A DNA stretch of 64,000 bases from positions 8,275,501 through 8,339,500 of the forward strand of contig NZ_CP163520.1 in NCBI RefSeq assembly GCF_041080675.1. The letters are read 5' to 3'. This document shows positions 51,862 through 59,702 of this stretch, piece by piece. Position numbers and translations under genes: made by a program. The notes under the pieces were generated by a model, which saw only the letters and a program-made list of their open reading frames with translations, ran no database searches and was not told the DNA's origin. Every line of letters starts with the position of its first letter. The first letter of the stretch is position 1. The DNA is from Streptomyces sp. cg36. Lineage in GTDB: Bacteria; Actinomycetota; Actinomycetes; Streptomycetales; Streptomycetaceae.

Positions 51862-52803
51862 GTGCATCTCGCCGTCTATCTCCCCCTGCTCTTCCCGCTG
51901 TTCGCCGCGCCGGGAGCCCGTCGCCTCGCCGATCGCCTGGAGCCGCGGCCGGCCACCCTGCTGCTGACGGGGGGTGCGGTGGTGCTCGCCGCCGGCAGCA
52001 CGACGGTGCTGGGGCTGCTGGCCCTGGCGGGTCTGGTCCGCATACCGCTGGTCGCCCGGCTGGCGGAGCTGTCACCGGCGGTGCTGGCGCGCGACGACCC
52101 CGCACGGGTCCCGGTCGCCGTGGTGGCCGCGCTGCTGCTCGCGGTCGTCGCGGTGGCCGGCGCGCGCTTCGCGTACCGGCGGCTGCGGGCGGTGTGCGCG
52201 GCCTTCCTGGAGGCCGCCTGCTTCCCCGGGCAGAACCCGCTCGTCATAGTGGAACAACGGGCGGCCGACGCGTTCGCCATGCCCGGACTGCCCGGCCGCA
52301 TCGTGGTCTCCACCGGCATGCTGGATTCCCTCGACGCCGCCGAGCGGGAGATCCTGCTCGCCCACGAGCGGGCCCATCTGCGAGGCCACCACTACCTCTT
52401 CATGGCGGCCGTCCAACTGGCCGCCGCCGTCAACCCGTTGCTGCGCCCGCTGGTGGGGCAGGTCGCGTACACGCTGGAGCGCTGGGCGGACGAGGCCGCC
52501 GTCCTGGAGAGCGGCGACCGGCGCCGGGTGGCCGTGACCGTGGGGAAGGCCGCGCTCGCGGCGAAGCACTCGGGCGGTCGGCGCAGTCTGCCGGCCGCGG
52601 CCCTGGGGCTGCTCGGCCGCCCGCGGCGCCGAGAGGAGCCGGGGCCCGTTCCCCGGCGCGTCGCCGCCCTGCTCTCGCCCCGGCCGGCCGGTGGCCGATG
52701 GCGGGGAACTGTCGCGGCGGCCTACGTCACGGCTGCCGCGCTGTGCACGGCGGACGCGGTCCAAGACCTTCACGAGGTGCTGAAGCGGGCCAAAGGGGGG
52801 TGA
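51862..52803 (+). CDS. M56 family metallopeptidase (BlaR1-like, without sensor domain)
   Basis: 313 residues. Membrane segments near residues 5-20, 35-60, 85-105 and close to the C-terminus surround the zinc protease site HERAHLRGHH (H168, E169, H172), followed by RWADEAAVLESGDRR with the third-ligand ExxAD pattern. The family cleaves BlaI-type repressors. No penicillin-binding sensor domain is attached, so the signal is likely something other than beta-lactam acylation. GTG start 14 bp after blaI. Confidence 0.9.
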   Translation: MHLAVYLPLLFPLFAAPGARRLADRLEPRPATLLLTGGAVVLAAGSTTVLGLLALAGLVRIPLVARLAELSPAVLARDDPARVPVAVVAALLLAVVAVAGARFAYRRLRAVCAAFLEAACFPGQNPLVIVEQRAADAFAMPGLPGRIVVSTGMLDSLDAAEREILLAHERAHLRGHHYLFMAAVQLAAAVNPLLRPLVGQVAYTLERWADEAAVLESGDRRRVAVTVGKAALAAKHSGGRRSLPAAALGLLGRPRRREEPGPVPRRVAALLSPRPAGGRWRGTVAAAYVTAAALCTADAVQDLHEVLKRAKGG

Positions 52804-53271
52804 AGTCGGCCCCGAGGGGGATGTCGGGGTACTGAGCGGGCGCGAAGCCGTGAGGCCGCAAGCCTGGATGCCATCAAGGCGTACAAGCGTTGCGGCGCTG
52901 CGGCAACGGGGGTGTGGCGGCGTGGGCCGCCTGGCCGGGGAACAGGTAAACGTCTACAGGCGTGTAGACGCAGCCCGATTGGCTGGCTAAGGTATCCCGC
53001 AGCTAACCGTGCGGCGCCCGATCTCGCGCGGTTCCTCCCTGTTTCTCCCGTCGGCACGTGCCCGTGACCGCGCGCTGCCCGCTCCCCGATCGATGTAAGG
53101 ACGTTGACCTTGCCCCGACTTGGGCGGCCGTTCCTGGCTCCGTCGACAACGGCCCCATCGCCTCTCGCACTGGCGGGTGGTGGCATCTCGCAGGATGACG
53201 AGCGCGCCGACGGCACACCCGCAGCAGGCGGCCCCCGCTCTCTGGCCGGTCGGTCGACCACCGTCCGCAGC
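52804..53271. other. Intergenic region with BlaI-type site 3
   Basis: About 470 bp. It holds the dyad at 52951-52970, which may be a promoter operator for the decayed binding-protein gene that follows. No intact gene is seen. Confidence 0.45.
52951..52970. promoter_or_regulatory. BlaI-type operator, site 3
   Basis: CGTCTACAGGCGTGTAGACG: 7-bp arms around AGGCGT, core TCTAC-N6-GTAGA as in sites 1 and 2. It lies about 320 bp upstream of the recognisable part of the decayed binding-protein gene. Confidence 0.7.
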
Positions 53272-53593
53272 GGGCGGCGCGAGCGGATCCTCAAGGCCCT
53301 GACCACGGCATTCGGAAAGCGTGCCGGGCTCACGGTGGGGCTGCGCCCGGGCGACGAGGCGGAGCTGGCCCCTCAGATTCTGCGGGGAGGGCTCAGCCTC
53401 ACCGGCCGACGTGTTCTGCGCCGAGAACCCTCCGGCACGGACCCTCCTGGAAGAGGAGGGCCTGCACGCACTCGTCGTACCCGGCAGCCTCAAGTCCGTT
53501 ACAGCAGAGGACAGTTCGCCCCGGGCCGACCAGGCGGGGGTGTCCGCCCAGCAGCTGGTCGCCGGGTCCCAGCGCGACGCGTCTCCCGACTGA
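53272..53593 (+). pseudogene. Relic of an iron(III) ABC-transporter substrate-binding protein
   Basis: One frame reads ERILKALTTAFGKRAGLTVG and LRPGDEAELAPQILRGG, the N-terminal segment of FutA/FbpA-type ferric-binding proteins. After a shift near 53385 another frame reads SASPADVFCAENPPARTLLE, EEGLHALVVPGSLKSVTAED and SSPRADQAGVSAQ, their next conserved block. The signal peptide and all C-terminal sequence are missing. Confidence 0.65.
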
Positions 53594-53874
53594 CCTGCGT
53601 GCTGGGCAAGGCCGAACCCACCCCGCTCGCCCCCATCGCAACCGTCGCGCCCGTCGCCGACCTCGGAGACGGCAGGCCGCACTGCAACTTCTCCGCCTGC
53701 ACCCACACGGCACGGTCCCCGGGTGAGGCAGACGTCGAGGTCGGCAGCCTCGCCCACCCTGTCCACGACCCGACCGTGCCCCTGCTCTGAGCGGCTTTCG
53801 AGGAAGCGGCTCCGCATCGCCGATATCGCAGCGCGGCCTCCCGGCCGCGCGACGCAGAAAGGAGTGCCGCCGTC
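53594..53874. other. Intergenic stretch
   Basis: About 280 bp after the binding-protein relic; open frames are not protein-like. AAAGGAG near the end is the ribosome site of the following gene. Confidence 0.4.
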
Positions 53875-54675
53875 TTGGGCGTCACGACAACCCCTGGGGC
53901 GCACCGCCGCGCCCATGACCGGGCCGTTCGGCCCGCGGTCAGCAAGGTCCCCGAGGTGACCGCGGTGTTCTGGATCGTCAAGATCCTCACCACCGGCATG
54001 GGCGAGACCACCTCCGACTACCTCGCCCGCGCCCTCGGGCCCGTCCCGGCGGTCGCCGCGGCCGGTCTGCTGCTGGTCGCCGCCCTGATAGCGCAGGCGC
54101 GCACACGCCGCTGCGTCCCAGCCGTGTACTGGTCCGCGGTGGTCATGGTCAGCGTCTTCGGGACCATGGCCGCCGACGTCGCACACGTCGCCCTCGGCGT
54201 GCCCTACACCGTGTCCGCTGTCGTGTTCGCCCTGGCCCTGGCCCTGGTCTTCGCGGCCTGGCGGCGGTCCGAGGGCACCCTCGCGGTGCAGACGGTGGCC
54301 GGCGGTCGCCGCGAGGTCTTCTACTGGAGCGTGGTCATGGCCACCTTCGCCCTCGGCACGGCCGCCGGCGACCTCACCGCCGCGACCCTGGGCTGGGGAT
54401 ACCTGGCCTCCGGGCTGCTGTTCGCCGCCTTGATCGCCCTGCCCGCGCTGGCTCACCGGCTGTTCGCCCTCCCGCCCGTGCTCGGCTTCTGGTGGGCCTA
54501 CGTGCTCACCCGGCCGCTCGGCGCCTCCTTCGCGGACTGGGCCGGTGTCGGCGCCGGGCGCGGCGGCCTCGGGCTGGGCACCGGGCCGGTCAGTCTGGTC
54601 CTCGCCGTGCTGATCGCCGCCGTGGTCCTGTGGCTGAGTGCCGCCGACCGCCGCGCGGCACCGTCCCTGTCCTGA
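53875..54675 (+). CDS. COG4705-type membrane protein, copy 1
   Basis: 266 residues from a TTG preceded by AAAGGAG. SKVPEVTAVFWIVKILTTGM then GETTSDYLARAL begins the characteristic repeat of COG4705 proteins, repeated in the second half (REVFYWSVVMATFALGTAAG, LGFWWAYVLTRPLGASFADW). Eight hydrophobic segments form two similar halves. Biochemical role unknown. The next gene is a longer paralogue. Confidence 0.78.
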   Translation: MGVTTTPGAHRRAHDRAVRPAVSKVPEVTAVFWIVKILTTGMGETTSDYLARALGPVPAVAAAGLLLVAALIAQARTRRCVPAVYWSAVVMVSVFGTMAADVAHVALGVPYTVSAVVFALALALVFAAWRRSEGTLAVQTVAGGRREVFYWSVVMATFALGTAAGDLTAATLGWGYLASGLLFAALIALPALAHRLFALPPVLGFWWAYVLTRPLGASFADWAGVGAGRGGLGLGTGPVSLVLAVLIAAVVLWLSAADRRAAPSLS

Positions 54676-54761
54676 CGCCCCGGCCCTGTCGCCGTACTCG
54701 ACCGCCTGCACCACCGAGTACGGCGACAGAGGCGTTGCTCCCGTCATGCCCGGTGAGGCAG

Positions 54762-54777
54762 TCAGGATGCGTTCAGG
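54762..54777 (+). promoter_or_regulatory. TCAGG direct-repeat box, site B
   Basis: TCAGGATGCGTTCAGG, 15/16 identical to site A at 47679-47694. It ends 6 bp before the ATG at 54784, so it overlaps the promoter or start of the second COG4705 gene. If it is a promoter element, the true start may be the ATG at 54802. Confidence 0.55.
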
Positions 54778-54783
54778 TTTCCC

Positions 54784-56109
54784 ATGGCACCGTCGGGCCG
54801 CATGACCTACGAAACGTCGGAGAGTCCCACGGCTCCAGGGGCAGGGGCCCCTCCAGGAGACCAGCCGCGAGTCGGCGAGGGCGTTCGCACACCCTCCGGA
54901 CAGATGTGGAACAAGGTTCCCGAGGTCACGATCTGGTTCTGGATCATCAAGATCCTGTGCACCACGGTCGGTGAGAGCTTCGCCGACTGGATCAACATGA
55001 ACCTCGGTGTCGGCCTGGGCAACACCGCTTTGATCTTCACCGGCGCTCTGGCAGCCGTCCTGGCCTGGCAACTCAGGGCCGAACGCTATGTCCCGTTCGT
55101 GTACTGGCTCACCGTCGTCGTGGTGAGTGTGACCGGCACCCTCTACACCGACATCCTCACCGACAGCCAGGGAGTGCCCCTCGCCCTGAGCAGCAGCGTC
55201 TTCGCCGGCGCGCTCGCCGTGGTCTTCGGCATCTGGTACGTGCGCGAGCGGACCCTGTCGGTCCACAGCATCACCACCCGGCCCCGGGAACTGTTCTACT
55301 GGCTCGCGGTCCTGGTCACCTTCGCGCTCGGCACGGCCACCGGGGACTGGACCCTGGAGCTGACCGGCTGGACCGCGGGCGTCTCCGTGCTCCTGCCGCT
55401 CGGCCTGATCGCCGCGATCACCGTCGGCTGGCGCCTCGGTGCCAACGCCGTGCTCTCCTTCTGGCTGGCCTACATCCTCACGCGCCCGCTCGGTGCCAAC
55501 CTCGGTGACTGGTTCGGATCGCCCAGCGGAGACGGTGGCCTGGGCCTGGGCACCGCACTGACTAGCGCGGTCTTCCTGGCCGCCATCCTCGCCACGGTCG
55601 TGTACCTCACGCTCAGCCGGAGCGATGTCATCGAGGACCAGGGCCTGACGATGACGCCACGGACGCTGAGCCCGGCCCGCGAGCGGGGCATGCTCGCCTA
55701 CTACGCCGCCGTAGCGGTGGCAGCCGTGGTGCTTCTCGTCTGGGCACACCACCGGCCGCACGCCGCCGCGGCCGGAGAGGAGGACACCCCTGCGCCGGTG
55801 AGCAGCCACTTGAGCTCGCAGGAGGCGACAGCGCCGTTCCCTCCGGCCGAGATCGCGAAGTTCCGCACCATCACGGCCGACACCCTGGCGAAGGTCAACT
55901 CCGGTGATCAGCAGGCCGCGACCAGCCGCGTGAGCGACCTGGAGACCGCGTGGGACGACGACCAGTCCGCTCTTGAGCCCAAGAGCGAGAAGGCATGGGG
56001 CTTCCTCGACGGCGAAATCGACCAGGTACTCAAGGCAGTGCGGGCCCCGCACCCCGACAAGGCAGCCGAAGCCGACGCCCTCAACACGCTCCTCACCTCG
56101 CTGGGCTGA
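54784..56109 (+). CDS. COG4705-type membrane protein, copy 2, with extracytoplasmic C-terminal domain
   Basis: 441 residues. The first 300 resemble copy 1 (KVPEVTIWFWIIKILCTTVG, ESFADWINMNLGVGLGNTAL, LYWLAVLVTFALGTATGDWT). After a further membrane segment (AAVAVAAVVLLVWAHHRPH) comes a soluble helical domain of about 110 residues (FRTITADTLAKVNSGDQQAA, then TAWDDDQSALEPKSEKAWGF) that would lie outside the membrane. A later ATG at 54802 is possible. A TCAGG box just upstream points to regulation by the OmpR-type protein at 49268. Confidence 0.78.
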   Translation: MAPSGRMTYETSESPTAPGAGAPPGDQPRVGEGVRTPSGQMWNKVPEVTIWFWIIKILCTTVGESFADWINMNLGVGLGNTALIFTGALAAVLAWQLRAERYVPFVYWLTVVVVSVTGTLYTDILTDSQGVPLALSSSVFAGALAVVFGIWYVRERTLSVHSITTRPRELFYWLAVLVTFALGTATGDWTLELTGWTAGVSVLLPLGLIAAITVGWRLGANAVLSFWLAYILTRPLGANLGDWFGSPSGDGGLGLGTALTSAVFLAAILATVVYLTLSRSDVIEDQGLTMTPRTLSPARERGMLAYYAAVAVAAVVLLVWAHHRPHAAAAGEEDTPAPVSSHLSSQEATAPFPPAEIAKFRTITADTLAKVNSGDQQAATSRVSDLETAWDDDQSALEPKSEKAWGFLDGEIDQVLKAVRAPHPDKAAEADALNTLLTSLG

Positions 56110-56143
56110 ACGCCCGAGAGGAAAGACCGCCCGCGTCTCCCTT

Positions 56144-56350
56144 GAGTGTGCGGATGCCGTGGCTGAGGCTGTCGTGTGGGGCGTGGACGGTGAGCCGGGT
56201 GCGGGCGGCGTGTTCGGGGGAGGTCAGGTCGTACCAGCGGTGGGGCTGGTAGACGTTCATGGGGCCGGCGAGCAGGCGGCCCTCGGGGTCGGTGCCGTAG
56301 CCGGTGATGGGGGCGTGTACCAGAGTTACGTCACCGCCCGGGCCGCTGCC
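56144..56350 (-). pseudogene. Collapsed duplicate of the GMC operon: decarboxylase-like fragment fused to small-subunit fragment
   Basis: Bases 56144-56315 align without gaps to 27730-27901 in the acetoacetate-decarboxylase-like gene, with only a few substitutions. Immediately after, 56314-56350 align to 30536-30572 in the small-subunit gene. The roughly 2.6 kb between those points in the intact operon, including almost all of the GMC gene, is missing. This is the scar of a second copy of the operon that lost its centre. Confidence 0.8.
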
Positions 56351-56399
56351 CGCGGGAGGCCCCGAGAGCTGAGAGTCGGGCGAACCAGGTTCTCGGGAT

Positions 56400-56654
56400 G
56401 GTCGGTGTGCTCGAAGACGTGCGGAACTTGTCGAGGCCGAACGGGTGCAGGACTGCTCGGCATCCCCGCGGATGAACCGCTACCGGAGTAGGGACCGGGA
56501 CTGGGAAGACCTCGCCGACTTCTACGGCGCCCCGATCGCACAGCCGTCCCTGTTCATCGGCGGCAGCCAGAACGCCTACATGGCTCACCGCCGCGTCGAC
56601 GCGTACCTCCTGGGACCGTGCCGGTTCGCAGGCCGGTCTCTGGGACGTTGGTAG
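56400..56654 (+). pseudogene. C-terminal relic of an epoxide-hydrolase-like alpha/beta hydrolase
   Basis: The plus strand reads MNRYRSRDRDWEDLADFYGA, then PIAQPSLFIGGSQNAYMAHR. This matches the cap/C-terminal pattern of epoxide hydrolases (LNxYRxxDxxWE...IxxPSLFIxGxxD), but the nucleophile region is absent and the catalytic histidine end is degenerate. Confidence 0.55.
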
Positions 56655-56817
56655 GTCCGCCGGCCTCAACCGGGGTGGCGATCGTCAGGCAAATTCCGCT
56701 CCATCGGATCGTGTTCACTCGTCTGCGGGTCCGCCACGATCTCCGTCGTGTGAGTGGCTCGGAGCTGTCGAGGGGCAGTGAGTCCAGGCGCAACCGCCGA
56801 CCCGCCCGGCGTTGCCG

Positions 56818-58038
56818 CTACGGCGAGGGGAGTCTCTGCGGCGAGCGGAGTACGAGCAGGGTGATCTCGCTGGGGGCGAAGACGCGGAACGGCGGTCCCC
56901 AGAAGCCGGTGCCCCGGCTGGTGTAGAGGAGGGTGCGGGTGCCGTGGCGGCTGAGGCCGGCGACGGCGGGCTGGTCGAGGCGGACCAGGTGGTGGAAGGG
57001 CCAGATCTGGCCGCCGTGGGTGTGGCCGGAGAGTTGGAGGTCGACGCCGACGGCCGCCGCCCGGTCGACGAACTTGGGCTGGTGGGCCAGGAGCAGGACG
57101 GGGTGGTCGGGGTCGGTGCCGTGCAGGGCTCCGGCGAGGTGGGCGCGGTGGCCGGTGAGGCCGGAGGAGTGGGCGGTGACGTCGTCCACGCCGGCGACCA
57201 CGAGGGTGTCGCCACCGCGTTCAAGCAGCAGGTGGCGGTTGCGCAGCGGCTCCCAGCCCAGCTCGTCCATCAGGTCGACCCAGCCCTGGGCCTCGCTGTA
57301 GTACTCGTGGTTGCCCGTGACGTAGACGCGGGCCCGGCTGGCCCGCACGGTGGCGAGTGGCGCGGCCTGGGCGCGCCGTCGTTCTGCGGTGCCGTCCGCG
57401 ATGTCTCCGGTGTGGCAGACGAGGTCGGCCTGCAGGGTGTTGACCGTCTCGCAGACCCGTGCCGACCAGCGGGCGCGGTCGAGCGGGCCGTAGTGCGTGT
57501 CGGTGATCAGGGCGACGCGTGTGCCGTCCAACCCGGCTCCCAGACGGGGGAGTTGTACGTCGAGGCGGCGTACCCGGGGGACCCGGCGAGCCTCGACGTA
57601 CCCCCAGACGAGCAGTACGGCGGCCGTGCCGAGACTGGCCCAGGAGACGATCCGGGCCCGGTCCTGGCCGTCGCCGACGCCGGTCACGGTCAGGGCGAGC
57701 CGCAGCAGGACGCCGAGCAGAACGGACCAGGTGAACAGGACCCAGATGGTGCCCAGCAGGGTGTCCCCGACGATCGCCGCCCCGTCCTTCTGCCGTCGGC
57801 CGTGGCCGCGCACCATCGCGAGCGGCATACCGACGAGGCCAAGGACGAACAGGGTGGTACCGGCCGACGTGACAGGGAGCGGCCAGTGCTGACCGGCGTA
57901 CAGCAGCAGCCAGCAGGGCACGGTCCACAGCAGGACGGGGGCGACCAGGGGGAGGTAGCGCATCAGGCGGCGCAGTCGGCTCCGCTGAGCCCCGTGGGCC
58001 GCGCTGTCGGCGGAACGGGTTTCGCTGGTATCGGCCAC
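56818..58038 (-). CDS. Membrane-anchored metallophosphoesterase
   Basis: 406 residues. Four or five hydrophobic segments occupy the first 155 residues (YLPLVAPVLLWTVPCWLLLY). The catalytic domain then shows all metal motifs: VALITDTHYG (D-x-H), LVCHTGDIADG (GD), VYVTGNHEYYS (GNH), LLLAHQPKF and LQLSGHTHGGQIWPF (GHTH). Such YkuE/YaeI-like enzymes hydrolyse phosphodiesters or lipid A-type substrates at the membrane. The GTG at 58038 follows GAGGAGGGAAAAC. Confidence 0.9.
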   Translation of the reverse strand: MADTSETRSADSAAHGAQRSRLRRLMRYLPLVAPVLLWTVPCWLLLYAGQHWPLPVTSAGTTLFVLGLVGMPLAMVRGHGRRQKDGAAIVGDTLLGTIWVLFTWSVLLGVLLRLALTVTGVGDGQDRARIVSWASLGTAAVLLVWGYVEARRVPRVRRLDVQLPRLGAGLDGTRVALITDTHYGPLDRARWSARVCETVNTLQADLVCHTGDIADGTAERRRAQAAPLATVRASRARVYVTGNHEYYSEAQGWVDLMDELGWEPLRNRHLLLERGGDTLVVAGVDDVTAHSSGLTGHRAHLAGALHGTDPDHPVLLLAHQPKFVDRAAAVGVDLQLSGHTHGGQIWPFHHLVRLDQPAVAGLSRHGTRTLLYTSRGTGFWGPPFRVFAPSEITLLVLRSPQRLPSP

Positions 58039-58149
58039 GTTTTCCCTCCTCGATCAACCAGGCTGCCGTCGCGCGCACTGTAGCCGGTCGTCTTGGGCCG
58101 GGGGAGCGGGGTGCTCATGACGGGCAGCCGATGTGGTGAAGACCCCTGG

Positions 58150-58660
58150 CGGTGCCGCGCCCCAGCTCCCGGTCTGATGCCCGCCGACGTGACTGCCTCC
58201 TGCTTGAGCCGGTGCACCTCGTGGTTGCCCGTCGTCTCGGTTCTGCCCTTGGCGACGTACTCGCCGTTCGCTGTGTCGCGGACGGCCAGGTTCACGGCCG
58301 CCCATCCGTCCCGCAGTTCCTCGAAGGTCAGCCGCCGGTGCACCACGGGACGTCCGGTGACCTCGGTGATGATCGCGGCGGCGTCGGCGTCGCTCAGCGT
58401 CTGCGGCTCGGTCAGTATCCGGTCGGTGTCGGTGTCGGTGTCGGTTCGCCGGTGACTCTACGCACGGCGACAGCGGCGATGTCCGCCGCGTCGACGAACC
58501 CGATACGACCGTATCCGGAAGCCGTCAGAATGGCGCTGGCCTCACGGCTGCCGCGCGTATGGGCCGTGGCGCCGGTGAAGTTCTGCGTGAACCCGGAGGG
58601 CTGCAGCACCGCCCACTCCTTGGGCAGGGCTGAACTCTTCCCCTCGCCCCGGCCGAGCGG
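58150..58660 (-). pseudogene. NmrA-like oxidoreductase fragment with hexamer tract and frameshift
   Basis: The minus strand reads ALPKEWAVLQPSGFTQNFTG, then ASGYGRIGFVDAADIAAVAV in one frame. At a run of ACCGAC hexamers (about 58418-58443 on the plus strand as GGTGTC repeats) the frame changes, and coding continues as RILTEPQTLSDADAAAIITE and VVHRRLTFEELRDGWAAVNL. This is the C-terminal half of an NmrA-type protein; the dinucleotide-binding half is absent. Confidence 0.6.
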
Positions 58661-58699
58661 CGATGCAGCGGTGGACGTATTGCGCCACCGGGGGCGAGC

Positions 58700-59242
58700 T
58701 CAGTTGTTGCAGCGGACCACCAGGTCGTCAAGGCGTACGGCCCTGGGTGTGCCGTCGGAGCCGAGGATCGCCTCGACAAAGGCGTTGTTCTGCTGCTCGG
58801 CGATCCACGTGACCTGCACCGTCTGATAGTTGCCGTTGGCCACGAGCCAGGGCGCGTTGCTGGCGAGCTTGGTGCCCTGGGGGTTCCAGACCCTGAGTTC
58901 GAACTGGAGGTCTTGGACGGGCTTGACGTAGATCTCAGCCGTGCACACCGTTCTCGGCCAGATGTTCGCCCCGAAGGATGCCCAAGTGCCCTCACGGGCC
59001 CAGCCCCGGGTGGTGGACAGCCAGCCGTTGACCCGGCCGGATCGGGCAGTTCCTGCGTTGGTCTCGAATGCGGCCATGCCGTCACCGCCCGTCAGGCGGT
59101 CCCATCGGTCGATGTCGTAGCCTTCGAAGCCGTTGGTGGTCACCTTCTCCTCGGCGTGTGCTGTCGGCGACACCGTCAGGGCTGCCAGGGACACCAGGGC
59201 GAGGACTGCCCATCTGCCCATACCGCGGGTGTATGTCCGCAT
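58700..59242 (-). CDS. Secreted protein with probable carbohydrate-binding-like fold
   Basis: 180 residues. Signal peptide (RGMGRWAVLALVSLAALTVS, cleavage after AHA). The mature part starts EEKVTTNGFEGYDIDRWDRL and continues through NGWLSTTRGWAREGTWASFG, VCTAEIYVKPVQDLQFELRV and AVRLDDLVVRCNN. The ordered beta strands and the terminal LDDLVV-R-C motif resemble the CBM4_9-type jelly roll that ends in LDDVxL. One disulfide is likely. GGAG precedes the ATG at 59242. Confidence 0.65.
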   Translation of the reverse strand: MRTYTRGMGRWAVLALVSLAALTVSPTAHAEEKVTTNGFEGYDIDRWDRLTGGDGMAAFETNAGTARSGRVNGWLSTTRGWAREGTWASFGANIWPRTVCTAEIYVKPVQDLQFELRVWNPQGTKLASNAPWLVANGNYQTVQVTWIAEQQNNAFVEAILGSDGTPRAVRLDDLVVRCNN

Positions 59243-59334
59243 CGCTGTCTCCAAAGATCGCCACGGTGGATGTTCGGTCCAGGCTTGCGCATGCTCTGCG
59301 ACACTGGCAATGCACCACTGGGAGGATGGCTGTA

Positions 59335-59628
59335 TCAGGTTGTCCGTGCTCGGCGGTGATGCCGAGGTGCGTAGTGACCGTGTCGAGGATGGGCGAGGCG
59401 GCCCACAGGGAATGCCTCAGCGGCTGACTTCGGCGCAGTTGCTCGGCCGCGTACCGCGGTGACGGCTTCGTAGATGACCCATTGCAGCTCGGGTGTGCCG
59501 TCGCTGCGGACCCAGGTTTTCGTCGCAGCCTCGGCGCAGGCGAGCCTGCGGGCGATCAAAACGCGGGCCCGCAACTCGCCCATCAGGTCTGCCTTGTTGT
59601 CGGGCGGGTGGGAGGCTGGAGCGGACAC
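59335..59628 (-). CDS. Short hypothetical ORF
   Basis: 97 codons from a GTG (or 82 from an ATG at 59583). The central part ELRARVLIARRLACAEAATK then TPELQWVIYEAVTAVRGRAT is helical and coding-like; the ends are not. No family is recognised and no good ribosome site is seen. It could be a relic. Confidence 0.35.
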   Translation of the reverse strand: MSAPASHPPDNKADLMGELRARVLIARRLACAEAATKTWVRSDGTPELQWVIYEAVTAVRGRATAPKSAAEAFPVGRLAHPRHGHYAPRHHRRARTT

Positions 59629-59665
59629 GCGTGAATCGTCGTGTGCCCGACGGCGCTTTCGACGC

Positions 59666-59696
59666 TTGACCTTGACGTAACGGCAGGGTTTCTACT
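59666..59696 (+). promoter_or_regulatory. MerR-type promoter with 19-bp spacer
   Basis: TTGACC (59666-59671) and TCTACT (59691-59696) are separated by exactly 19 bp, the overlong spacer that MerR-family activators correct by twisting DNA. The imperfect dyad CCTTGACGTAACGGCAGGG (59670-59688) fills the spacer. The merR ATG at 59703 is 7 bp past the -10 box, so the mRNA is probably leaderless. Confidence 0.75.
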
Positions 59697-59702
59697 GGCG
59701 TC

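Larger units (their letters stand above)
56110..56817. other. Relic-rich stretch
   Basis: No intact gene. It contains a collapsed duplicate of parts of the 27.6-30.8 kb operon (56144-56350) and an epoxide-hydrolase-like fragment (56400-56654). The remainder up to the metallophosphoesterase stop shows nothing. Confidence 0.5.
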
